Assembly: GCA_963377175.1 (NCBI GenBank)
Contig: CAUJNA010002802.1
Location: 341,931-405,930, forward strand
Length of the DNA stretch: 64,000 bases
Source: Effrenium voratum
Taxonomy: Eukaryota; Sar; Dinophyceae; Suessiales; Symbiodiniaceae
Reading direction: 5' to 3'
Positions within the stretch are counted from its first letter, which is position 1; each line of letters opens with the position of its first letter. The translations under genes and the position numbers were made by a program. Shown here in pieces: positions 23,280 through 31,776 of the stretch. The notes beneath the pieces were generated by a model. The model did not search any database. It was not told the DNA's origin and saw only the letters and a list, made by a program, of their open reading frames with translations.

Positions 23280-23369
23280 ACCAAACAGACAATTGTTGGT
23301 TGCCTACTATAGTGGTAACTGGGATACTGGGAAGGGTAGAAAAACCGTTTTGGCTCCCATCGTAGAGCC
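23280..23369 (-). repeat. Repeat flanking a MITE (partner of 27361-27440)
   Basis: In reverse complement it reads AGGCTCTACGATGGGAGCCA, TTTCTACCCTTCCCAGTATC, CAGTTACCACT and GTAGGCAACCAAC. The same order of blocks lies at 27361-27440. Both directly abut a family 1 MITE at the TACTGTGG end. Confidence 0.7.
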
Positions 23370-23512
23370 TACTGTGGATGGTCGAAGTCATGAAAACCAC
23401 TTTGAAACCGTGCTTGACACCATAACGATGCCATAAGGTTTGTTGGTATTTAAGGGTAATCAAAGATTCCAGATTTCTTTGGTGGTGCATGATTTCGTCC
23501 ATCAGTCCATCA
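23370..23512. mobile_element. MITE family 1, copy 7
   Basis: Starts TACTGTGGATGGTCGAAGTC and holds CCACTTTGAAACCGTGC and TTTCTTTGGTGGTGCA. The right end TTTCGTCCATCAGTCCATCAG is altered. Confidence 0.75.
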
Positions 23513-23778
23513 GCGCGAAACCATGCAACAGGAGGTTTTTCAGCAACGCGGGTTTGCTTGGGCGAAATTTGTTGCCTCACCATGGGGGGTCGGAGTTTTT
23601 ATGGTTTGAGCATGTTGCTTTGCGTCCCCTTTCCGGATGTTCCCTGTTGAACATGCCGTTGATTCCCTGCCAGGCCTTTGTAGCGCAGCTGCTGGAGGCA
23701 AGAATTGGAATCGCCGAACGGTGGGTCGAATTGAGTCCTCGGGTGGGGTTCCAACATGGCTTCCCTCTGAAGTTTCCT

Positions 23779-23885
23779 GCTGTGGATGGTCCAATTCAAC
23801 TCCATTTCGCACCGAGGAGAAACCCTGGAATGATGCGATACCCCTGTCAACAAACCCTATGGTTTGCAACCACTCTTTCATTCAT
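23779..23885. mobile_element. MITE family 1, copy 8 (truncated)
   Basis: CTGTGGATGGTCC, then CATTTCGCACCGAGGAGAAA, CCTGGAATGATGCGATACCC and AACCCTATGGTTTGCAACCA. The right inverted end is missing. Confidence 0.65.
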
Positions 23886-24266
23886 GCATACGTGGAGACC
23901 CATGAAAGGCTCATTTTCGACATCGCCTTTTGGCCTTCTAGTCCAATGTAAGGCCCCGTGTTGGCTTTGGTTGGTTGGTCGGCCAGCTGGTCGATTGGTC
24001 GTTTGGTTAGCCAGTAGGGTTGCCATTTTGAAGCGTGGGTGAAGTTCATAGAGGCAACATCTGGAACCCTTTGCCAGCCGGGGGGGGGGGGGAAGGTACG
24101 ATGGGTGCATCCTAAAATGGGGGGCGGCAGTGGGGCAAAGGCCTTTTGGTGCCCTTGAACCAAAAAGAATCATTAGACAAAGCCTGGGCAAATGGAGGAT
24201 ATTTATTGGGAAGCTTCGAGATTATTCTGAGGCGGATTCCTGCCAAGATTGGCAAACACTGGACTC

Positions 24267-24391
24267 ACCCAGTTTGGCAGTTGCAAGAAGCATGACATTT
24301 GAGCGTTGGCACAGATGATTCACATGTCAACCCAGTTTGGCAGTTGCAAGAAGCATGACATTTGAGCGTTGGCACAGATGATTCACATGTC
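24267..24391. repeat. 63-bp tandem duplication
   Basis: The unit ACCCAGTTTGGCAGTTGCAA...GATTCACATGTC occurs twice in a row, starting at 24267 and 24330. It is perfect over nearly its whole length, so the duplication is recent. Confidence 0.95.
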
Positions 24392-24937
24392 GATTGCGCA
24401 GTTGTCGCTTCATTAAAAAAAACTCTTGCTGTCCCCTACGCTTGGTTAACCACCTACCAACTGCTGGGTTTTGTCCATCCACAAAAACAGGAACGTCCTT
24501 GACCCGCGGCCCGTTTTTGGAGCAACATGAGACATTGCGGGTTGGCACCGAGCAAGAAAGGGCGAATCCGAGTGAAAGGGAGCCCACTGGGGTTGGTGGA
24601 ATACATGTGAAGGGCGGTTTGTACACTATCAGGAGTCATTTGACACTTGTTCACCTAAATGATGTGCACCAGAGGTTCCCCCCTTCTCAGAGCGAACGCA
24701 GTTTTGTTGGACAACCTGATGTATACACCCCCCCGGGTGCCAGGCTGGCTTCACGCTTTTGACGCTTGCCTCAATGGTCGGTGAAGCATGCACCGACGGT
24801 GCAGCTTTCTCGTGCTGCAGGGGGTGTGGCGAAGCATCCCTTTGTGGTGTTCATCCAACTTAGCAAGTTACAATCTGGTTGTTTCTGGGGCAACTGGGGT
24901 GATTGTCCAGTTGTAATCATGGTTATAACCTACTTAC

Positions 24938-25157
24938 CTGACGTGGGTAGTTGCGGTTTCCTTTAAGATCCTGGGGTTCATTGCCACGACTTGATTCCCA
25001 TCGCTGAGGCGCCGTGAGGACGGGGGACGCTTGGGCGAGGTCTCTGTGGCGATCCTTTCGCGGTGAGCAGAAAATGGCTCGTGCGCGTTTCCTAAAGTGG
25101 GGACCCCGGTTTCGAAGGGCTCGAGGAAATCAAGAGGAAGACCATGGGTTGTTTTCC
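24938..25157 (-). CDS. Possible minus-strand exon of unknown gene
   Basis: On the minus strand, acceptor-like AAACAG|GG opens a frame that stays open for 220 bp to a textbook donor, GTCAG|GTAAGTA. It reads HGLPLDFLEPFETGVPTLGN, later RERIATETSPKRPPSSRRLS. The other two frames are closed. Function unknown. The orientation is opposite to every other confident gene here. Confidence 0.38.
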
Positions 25158-25626
25158 CTGTTTTAGGCATCCTCATATGGTTCAGAGACTTAGCACGAGC
25201 CACTAGAAATGTGAGAGGCCAGGGCTCTTTCATGGCTTCCTTTGCGCTCCTGATGAAGAGTTTAAAGCGTCTGTGACTCCAGTTTTTGCCCTTCAGGAAT
25301 ACAAGCGAACTGCAATAAACGCTGCGTGGGGGTCAGGGTCGACCTGGCCAGGATGGACGGCACTCCGGTGTGGGGACCTCATGGGAGCCCGAAGCCGTTG
25401 GAATCGGAGTCTTTGAGTCTGAAATTGGAATCGGAGCTATTGGACATCAGAACGTTGTTGGATCCCGATTTATGTCCAGGTGTGTTCCCCCATAAAATTG
25501 ACAGCCATTGTGTGCAAGCTGGAACCGAAGGTTCATGTCCCAAGAGAAGGAAGGAGACGAGAAAGGGGGCCAACCCTATCAAGGCATCACGCACTGCGTG
25601 GGTGTTTTCTAACATTTGGGAGCTGC

Positions 25627-25842
25627 CTTGTTCGCAGCTTCAGCCATTTCGTGCACCCAGACCATGTTCCGCATAAACCAATCTGCGTGGTTTCCCTTAC
25701 GCCAGGCAACAAAGAGGAGTCTCTGACACTCTATTCCACCCCGTGTTCTCCAGCCGCGAGTCTTGAGGTACCAGCCGGTTGGTGGGCCCGCGTCCAATGG
25801 CTTCACGCAGGTCTGGCCCGTGGGTGGCGGAGAGGGTGGCAC
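25627..25842 (-). CDS. Possible minus-strand exon upstream of 24938-25157
   Basis: The minus-strand frame reads GWYLKTRGWRTRGGIECQRL, then LLFVAWRKGNHADWF and VWVHEMAEAANK, with a possible AAG|GCAGCT (GC-type) donor at 25627. If unspliced it stops at 25609. Composition is protein-like and no family was recognised. Its 5' border is uncertain, and its phase does not obviously match the next minus-strand exon. Confidence 0.3.
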
Positions 25843-25849
25843 ACCACTT

Positions 25850-27226
25850 TCTTGAACATGATTGTTTGTTCTATTTTGGTCACTTAGACGTGTTTGTTTG
25901 CCTTTTTAGAGATGTTGTGATCGTTTTTGAGCAACAGCCTGCCAACCTAGTGTGCGGCCGAACCTTCGGGGGAGTCATGCCGCCATCTTCAAATATGCTT
26001 CTTCTTTTTTGGGCGGTGACCCATGAAACAAAAGAAGCAGGCACGGGGCAAGGCATGAGGGAAGGTATGGGCAGGTTTTGGAGCAGGGAGGACTTCCATA
26101 AACAGACATTTGCCCTCCCCGCTTTTGCTCTGTCCCCGCCTCTTTGCTGTTTGCCCAAATAAGTTATTACATTATACAGAATCTTCGTCGTGTTTATTGG
26201 GGATCTTGGAATGCGGACGCTTGACCCAGGTTTGTGGCACAGTCAGAAGACTGGTTAATTGCTTGAATTGCCCTGTCCATCAGCTTTCGGACAGGACGGA
26301 CGTTTTGCTATTTTGGGGCCAGGGCTACTTGAACAGCAAGTTACTGTCTGAATCACATGCAAGGAAGAACATGCCTAAAATAGAGGCTAACACATGCTCT
26401 TCTGAGTCTCCACCTTCATTTCGAGAGTAACACTCCATGGGGAAAGGATGGCATTCGGCCTACATTTTCGCGCTGTTGAACACCTGAAAGGCGCCGTGAT
26501 TTGTATTTTTGCGCGTGAAACCGCTGAAAACAGCGACCGCTTCAAGAGAGTCCCTTAAAAGATAAAAGGGAATTCACCAACCATACTTTTGAAGCAACCA
26601 CTCAGGAAGTTTGAGGGTTCAGCAATTACATTTGAGCGACGCTCTAAAACCCCAGCACTTGAAAGTAGTATTCGGGAGGAAATATTGTTTTCAAAATGTT
26701 GACTTTTCCCAGGTCGCGGAAGCGCCGCGCAAGGTTCGCGGAAGGGGGTTCTCATTTATGTACTCGCGGAAGCTTTGCGGAAGGGCTACGATTCTATCAC
26801 GGAAAAAAAAAAAATCCTTCACGCGCGGAAGCGAAAACAAACTTCAATCCCATTTCTCAATCCGCGGAAGCGACGCGGAAGCGATTCCCTCTTCAAACCT
26901 ATTGCGGAAGGAACCTTTCATGCCGCGCAAGCTCCGCGGAAGCATTCGCGGAAGGGATTTGATATTTCTCTTCGGCCGCAACTGGGTTTAGATCACTGCT
27001 CATTTGGGCCAGTCAAAAACGACCTGTACCAGCTTAGAAGATCCCCTAGCCTAACCCTCAGCCCTTCAGGCGCAGTCTGCTCCCATCGGGGAGCATGGCG
27101 TTGACCTCGGTGCGGTTTTCGCCGGTTCTGGGATTTTTGTTTCAAGCGGGTAAAACGAGTGCTTGGGGATCCCTTTCAGGAATTGAGACAAAATGAAGGT
27201 CTAGCCTTGTTTTCTTAAGACCAAAA
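25850..27226. other. Intergenic stretch with a GCGGAAG-rich patch
   Basis: No convincing gene. The only distinctive structure is the micro-repeat patch at 26716-26955. Confidence 0.55.
26716..26955. repeat. Irregularly spaced GCGGAAG micro-repeats
   Basis: Ten exact GCGGAAG copies plus two GCGCAAG variants occur within 240 bp, all on the plus strand, at irregular spacing (10 to 50 bp) and usually preceded by C. The intervening sequence is AT-richer and unrelated. It is not a simple tandem repeat. Confidence 0.85.
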
Positions 27227-27360
27227 ACTGTGGATGGACGAAATCCTGCACCACCCAGGAGAAGCCCTGGAATGATTCGATTCCCCCGTGAATACCAAGA
27301 AACGTTATGGTTTCCTCCACGGTTTCAACTTGGTATTCATGACTTCGTCCCTCCACAGTA
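27227..27360. mobile_element. MITE family 1, copy 9
   Basis: Starts ACTGTGGATGGACGAAATCC, with an interior AGAAGCCCTGGAATGATTCG, and ends GACTTCGTCCCTCCACAGTA. Near complete. Confidence 0.85.
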
Positions 27361-27440
27361 GGCTCTTCCATGGGACCCAAAATGGTTGTCTACCCTTCCA
27401 AGTCGATCCCAGTCACCACTTTTGTAGGTAACCAACACTT
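27361..27440 (+). repeat. Repeat flanking a MITE (partner of 23280-23369)
   Basis: AGGCTCTTCCATGGGACCCA, then GTCTACCCTTCCAAGTCGAT, CCCAGTCACCACTTTTGTAG and GTAACCAAC. It is homologous in reverse orientation to 23280-23369. Confidence 0.7.
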
Positions 27441-28081
27441 TCCTTTTTGTTTTTAGAGGGTTATAGAGGTAAATGGATCCACTGGCCTGGTTTTCGTTTC
27501 CCCTGGTTTCAAAGTGGCGCGAACGGCCAAATGTTTGTCTACCCCTTTCTTGAGCAAGAAACCGACCAGCAGGCTCCAAGCGCGTACGGGTCCTTCCGAG
27601 GTCCGAATGAGGAGACGCTCGCGACTCCGGAGGCCGACCGATTTGGCTGTTGTTGGAGTGTCTCCGGCTTTGAGGCGTTACCCTTGTAAAGGGCTGGTTC
27701 ATAAAAGTTGTTTTTTAGAGATTATAGGTTACAAAAGGTTGGTTCACAAGAAAACGGTTTGTACAAGTTTGATTTATAAAGGTTGGCTTAAAGGTTGGTT
27801 TGAGGGAACACCACCATGATTTTTAACACACATACATGCACATATTCGCTGGATCTCATTGGACACCGACGTGTGTGGCTTTTTCACGGGTCTCGGATCG
27901 TCGCGGACTGTTGTACTTCTGGATTTATGGAAACAAATCTGTTTGCACACTGACACGGGCGGCAAATTTACAGAGCAATGTTTGCACCTGGGAATGGCAG
28001 ATGCTTTCCTTGACGTGGCCTTGTTCCAGCAGGGGTTCGTTATTTAATCGGCGTCTTGCCGATGGATGGGGCGGGATCGAG

Positions 28082-28456
28082 GCTGCGCAAGACTGCATCC
28101 CAGTGGAGGAGCAGGACATTGCCGCCTTGGAGCTCGCCGATTCGGGGGCAAACCAGCTGATGTGCTGCAAATTTTCATGGGGGTCCAATACTTCAGGTGA
28201 ACTGTGGATCTTTTGGAGGCAATGTTTCAGATTGGGCCGGAATCACAGTAAGAATTGCGCAGATGAGGCAGCCTGTGCTGCAGCTTGTCGGCGACCGGCA
28301 GCAACGCCTCGTGAATCAGCGAGTTTCATCCAGGCGAAAGACTACAGCCACCGTAAATGGGAACAGAGGCTTCAAAAGGGCTCCTGTGAGCTTGCACCTT
28401 GGGGGGTAGCGTTGGTTTTTCGCAGAGAAGCGGCAATTGCCAGGAAATTACTTTGA
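28082..28456 (+). CDS. Possible two-exon 3' end of an unknown gene
   Basis: Join 28082-28196 and 28272-28456. The first part follows GGATCGAG|G and reads AAQDCIPVEEQDIAALELAD to a TTCAG|GTGAAC donor. A 75-bp intron ends in GCGCAG. The second part, in the same frame, includes SFIQAKDYSHRKWEQRLQ and ends at a stop. Because 75 is divisible by three and has no stop, reading straight through is also possible. It lies 260 bp upstream of the first PPR gene on the same strand. No family recognised. Confidence 0.35.
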   Translation, partial: AAQDCIPVEEQDIAALELADSGANQLMCCKFSWGSNTSGELWIFWRQCFRLGRNHSKNCADEAACAAACRRPAATPRESASFIQAKDYSHRKWEQRLQKGSCELAPWGVALVFRREAAIARKLL

Positions 28457-28508
28457 CAGTCCCGGCGATTGCACAGCCTGGAATGAAGCGAGCGCCTCAG
28501 AGACCGAA

Positions 28509-28526
28509 ATCGGGGGGGGGGGGGGG
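28509..28526. repeat. Poly(G) run
   Basis: An uninterrupted run of about 17 G. Other long G runs in the window are at 24079-24091 and 62107-62120. Confidence 0.9.
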
Positions 28527-28678
28527 CAACCAAGGACTGCGGAAGTTGCACAGTTGGGGAAAAAGCAGTCGCAGGGTCGCAGGGTGCTGGAATTTGAGGA
28601 GTAAGGAAGTCTTCTAGTCGACAGCGGCTGGATTCCTGAAACCCACTGGCACGGGAAGAAGCTGCGATCTGGGCCTAC

Positions 28679-28715
28679 CGCCACATGGCTCGAGGGTTGA
28701 TCAAAAAAACTGGTC
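28679..28715 (+). promoter_or_regulatory. Immediate 5' flank of PPR copy 1, possibly with an eroded spliced-leader relic
   Basis: GCCACATGGCTCGAG loosely resembles the 3' part of the dinoflagellate spliced leader. Closer to the ATG, TCAAAAAAACTGGTC aligns with TCAAGAGAACTGGTC of copy 2, showing that homology between the copies starts about 15-25 bp before the ATG. Weak on its own. Confidence 0.2.
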
Positions 28716-31052
28716 ATGGCAGCATCGAATGGCGAGTTGCTGAGGTCCAGGAGCGAGTTGGCACAGATCGCAAGCTTTGCCAAAGCAAAGCAGTGGCGAG
28801 AGACGTTGGCTCTCCTCAGCCAAGGGGACTGTTGGGACGTGGTTACCTGCACATCAGTCATTGGTGCCTGTGCCAAAGCGAAACAGTGGCAGCGTGCTTT
28901 GCAGTTGTTCAGACAGACTCAGGCGAAGCTGAAGTTGAGCATTGTCAGCTACAACACAGCCATTCACGCATGCGCTCAAGGAAGTGAATGGCAGCTGGCA
29001 CAAGAGCTTCTACAAGAAGCTCAGGGTGACACGTTGCAAGCCAGCATAGTGACGTACAGCTCTGCAATCAGTGCAGTGGCAAAAATTGGAAAGTGGGAGG
29101 CAGCGCTGCAGCTGTTGCGTCAAGCAAAGAAGCAGACATTGCAGACCAACGTTATCATATACAATGTTGCGATTGATGCCACTGAAAAGGCTCGTGAATG
29201 GCATGTTGTTTTGGGTTTGTTGCAGGAACTCGACCTTCAGCAGTTGGAAGCCGACATCATCACATGCAACTCGGCCATAAATGTGCTGGGCAAGAGCGCA
29301 ATGTGGCAGCACGGGCTAGTTTTATTGCGGCGTATGCCGAGTCAGACGCTTCGAACTAATACAATAACCTACAATGCTGCCATCAGCGCTTGCAGCGTGG
29401 GCGATCAGTGGCAAGTTGCTTTGCTCCTATTGGAAATGCTTCCAGCACAAGAGGTGGAGTGTGACGTGATTTCGTTCAATGCCGCCATCGGTGCCTGTGA
29501 AGAGAGCGGCAAGTGGCAACATGCTCAGGGCTTGCTTGTCCAGTTGTGCGACAGTTGGCTTCAAGCAGATGTTGTCAGCTTCACTTCCGCTATCAGTGCA
29601 TGTGTGAAGGCTGGAGAATGGAAGCGCGCTGGCTGGTTGCTTCAGAGTTTGCGAGTGCAGCAAATAGAAGCAAATACAGTCGCCTACAATGCAGCAATCA
29701 GCGCCTGTGAACGCAGTGGACAGGCCCAGCAGGCCATGTTGGCATTGCAGGATCTTCAAAATTGCAAGCTGGAAGCCGACATCATCACGTATAATGCTGT
29801 GGTGAGCTCTTTGGCAGCCGAGGGTCGTTGGCAAGAAGCCGTCCTTCTCATAAGCACGCTACAGCTGCACAAAGTGCAAGCAGATGTGGTCACCTACAGT
29901 TGTGGCATTAGTGCCTGCGAGAAAGCTCGAGAATCTGAGCAGGCACAGCTTTTGTTGAGAGAGTTGCAGAGGGAGCAGGTACAAGCGAACGTTATCACTT
30001 ACAACTCAGCAATCAGCGCCTGCGAGAAAAGCGGGGACTGGCAAGATGCTTTGCTGCTGTTTGATGAGATGATGGCGTCTTCGGTGCAAACTGACGTGAT
30101 TTCCTACAATGCAGCCATCGGAGCATGCGAGAGACAAGGAGCATGGCAGCATGCACTTGGTTTGCTGGACAGGCTTCAGTCGACCCACATGCAGGCCAAT
30201 GTGATCACTTATAGTTCTGCAATAAGCGCATGCGAGCGGGGAGGACAGTGGCAGTGTAGCAGATATGTGCTTGAACAGATGAAGCAAAACGGCGTTCTGC
30301 CCTCTGCCATAGCCTACGCCAGCATGATGGGTGCTTGTGGGAAACGAGGGGACTGGCAGCAGGCTGTAAGTCTATTTGCTGCCGTTGAAGAAGAACAGAT
30401 CCAGGTAAATATTGTATTGTACAACGTTGCCATTAGTGCCTGCGAGAAAGCTCGAGAATCTGAGCAGGCACAGCTTTTGTTGAGAGAGTTGCAGAGGGAG
30501 CAGGTACAAGCGAACGTTATCACTTACAACTCAGCAATCAGCGCCTGCGAGAAAAGCGGGGACTGGCAAGATGCTTTGCTGCTGTTTGATGAGATGATGG
30601 CGTCTTTGGTGCAAACTGACGTGATTTCCTACAATGCAGCCATCGGAGCATGCGAGAGGCAAGGAGCATGGCAGCATGCGCTTGGTTTGCTGGACAGGCT
30701 TGAGTCGACCCACATGCAGGCCAATGTGATCACTTATAGTTCTGCAATAAGCGCGTGCGAGCGGGCGGGTAAGTGGGAAGAGGCATGCCTTTTGCTAGAG
30801 AGGCTTTGGAAGCAAGATGAGGCGAACATCATTGCCTACAGCTCTGCAATCAGAGCGTGCAGAAGGGATGGTCAGTGGCAGTGCATCACCGCCTTGTTGA
30901 CGGACCTGCACGCAAATGCCTTGCCAGGCAATGTGCTGGCCTACAATTTTGCCGTGGATATATGTGAAGAGTGTGGCAGGTTTCATTCAATCCTTCCGTG
31001 TTTCGACCTGGTGAATGGCATCGCGCTTGCTGACCTGGAAAACTGTGCCTAG
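28716..31052 (+). CDS. Pentatricopeptide repeat (PPR) protein, copy 1, 778 aa
   Basis: A single uninterrupted frame without introns. About twenty 35-residue P-type PPR units cover almost the whole protein, most with a YNAAISACEK-like centre and regular W/Q positions. There is no E, DYW or other catalytic C-terminal domain, and no clear transit peptide. PPR proteins bind organellar RNA sequence-specifically; which RNA cannot be told. The start is fixed by the tandem copy, which shares MAASNGELL but nothing useful upstream. A direct repeat inside the gene (29906-30237 and 30431-30762, exactly 525 bp apart) encodes two near-identical blocks separated by a unique block that copy 2 lacks. The stop is TAG, two codons earlier than in copy 2. 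Confidence 0.92.
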   Translation: MAASNGELLRSRSELAQIASFAKAKQWRETLALLSQGDCWDVVTCTSVIGACAKAKQWQRALQLFRQTQAKLKLSIVSYNTAIHACAQGSEWQLAQELLQEAQGDTLQASIVTYSSAISAVAKIGKWEAALQLLRQAKKQTLQTNVIIYNVAIDATEKAREWHVVLGLLQELDLQQLEADIITCNSAINVLGKSAMWQHGLVLLRRMPSQTLRTNTITYNAAISACSVGDQWQVALLLLEMLPAQEVECDVISFNAAIGACEESGKWQHAQGLLVQLCDSWLQADVVSFTSAISACVKAGEWKRAGWLLQSLRVQQIEANTVAYNAAISACERSGQAQQAMLALQDLQNCKLEADIITYNAVVSSLAAEGRWQEAVLLISTLQLHKVQADVVTYSCGISACEKARESEQAQLLLRELQREQVQANVITYNSAISACEKSGDWQDALLLFDEMMASSVQTDVISYNAAIGACERQGAWQHALGLLDRLQSTHMQANVITYSSAISACERGGQWQCSRYVLEQMKQNGVLPSAIAYASMMGACGKRGDWQQAVSLFAAVEEEQIQVNIVLYNVAISACEKARESEQAQLLLRELQREQVQANVITYNSAISACEKSGDWQDALLLFDEMMASLVQTDVISYNAAIGACERQGAWQHALGLLDRLESTHMQANVITYSSAISACERAGKWEEACLLLERLWKQDEANIIAYSSAIRACRRDGQWQCITALLTDLHANALPGNVLAYNFAVDICEECGRFHSILPCFDLVNGIALADLENCA
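29906..30237 (+). repeat. Intragenic direct repeat, left member
   Basis: About 330 bp, beginning CATTAGTGCCTGCGAGAAAG, nearly identical to 30431-30762, which is shifted by exactly 525 bp (five 105-bp PPR units). Diagnostic bases include A at 30155 and C at 30177. Confidence 0.9.
30431..30762 (+). repeat. Intragenic direct repeat, right member
   Basis: The partner of 29906-30237. It differs at a few bases (G at 30680, G at 30702, TTTGGTG instead of TTCGGTG near 30605). These differences allow the crossover that produced copy 2 to be placed. Confidence 0.9.
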
Positions 31053-31552
31053 CTAGAAGCAAAGTGGTTTGGATGCGAGAGTAACAATGTTCGCAACAGA
31101 GTGGTTGGGGGTTGTTTTTCAGTTGCTTTGTGCAAGACATGTCAAGCGTTGACAGCGGAGAACATGTCTGACAATGCATTGTGTATCAACTACAATTTTA
31201 ATTCTAGTCACAAGTATTTCTGCCGAGCCAAGCTGAGCACTTCGAGTTTGGTGTTGCTATGATTGTGCCCATCTAGATGTGTCTTGGATGCGTGTTGTGC
31301 CCGTTTCAGTTGTGTGGGTTTGTGTGTGTGTGTGTGTGTTTGCATAATACAATAGCCATGTGCTCATGATTGTAGGTGTTTGACATGTAACTTGACTATT
31401 GTTTCTTCTTTGTGCGTGTATGCTGTTCGATGTTGTGCGTTGGTGCCCGCTTGTGCCTTTGCATAAGTTTCCCTGCGACCGGCCCTGTATGTTTGTGTGC
31501 GTGCGTTTGTGCGTGCGCTCGTGCTGCGTGCGCATGTGTCTGCGTGTGTGCA

Positions 31553-31597
<45 letters not shown>

Positions 31598-31650
<53 letters not shown>

Positions 31651-31653
31651 TGG
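31598..31653. repeat. (CGTG)n block between two (TG)n blocks
   Basis: Fourteen CGTG-type units sit between pure TG tracts at 31560-31591 and 31654-31676. Alternating purine-pyrimidine throughout, so Z-DNA-prone. Confidence 0.9.
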
Positions 31654-31744
31654 GTGTGTGTGTGTGTGTGTGTGTGCTGGTGGGTGTGTGTGTGCGCGCG
31701 CGTGCGAATAAGTGTGCGTTTGGCCTTGTCTTTGTTTTACGCTG

Positions 31745-31766
31745 AAGGTGCCTTATTTTGCTCAAG
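31745..31766 (+). other. Possible relict spliced-leader sequence upstream of PPR copy 2
   Basis: GTGCCTTATTTTGCTCAAG compares with the 3' part of the dinoflagellate spliced leader, (TA)GCCATTTTGGCTCAAG: GCC, then a TT insertion, ATTTT, one G missing, then GCTCAAG. It ends 10 bp before the ATG, a natural trans-splice distance. Relict leaders in genomic DNA are known in dinoflagellates from reinserted cDNA. Chance similarity cannot be excluded. Confidence 0.38.
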
Positions 31767-31776
31767 AGAACTGGTC

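Larger units (their letters stand above)
31053..31776. other. Spacer between the PPR copies, GT-rich
   Basis: About 720 bp without a gene. It holds TG runs (31319-31342, 31548-31597, 31654-31676) and a (CGTG)n block (31598-31653). The PPR copy 2 frame stays open upstream through this repeat to 31399, but that part is repeat-encoded Cys/Val-rich sequence and is not shared with copy 1. Confidence 0.85.

Noticed and set aside
31399..31776. 126-residue N-terminal extension of PPR copy 2
   Set aside because: It is encoded by GT and CGTG repeats, is not shared with copy 1, and homology begins near the MAASNGELL start.
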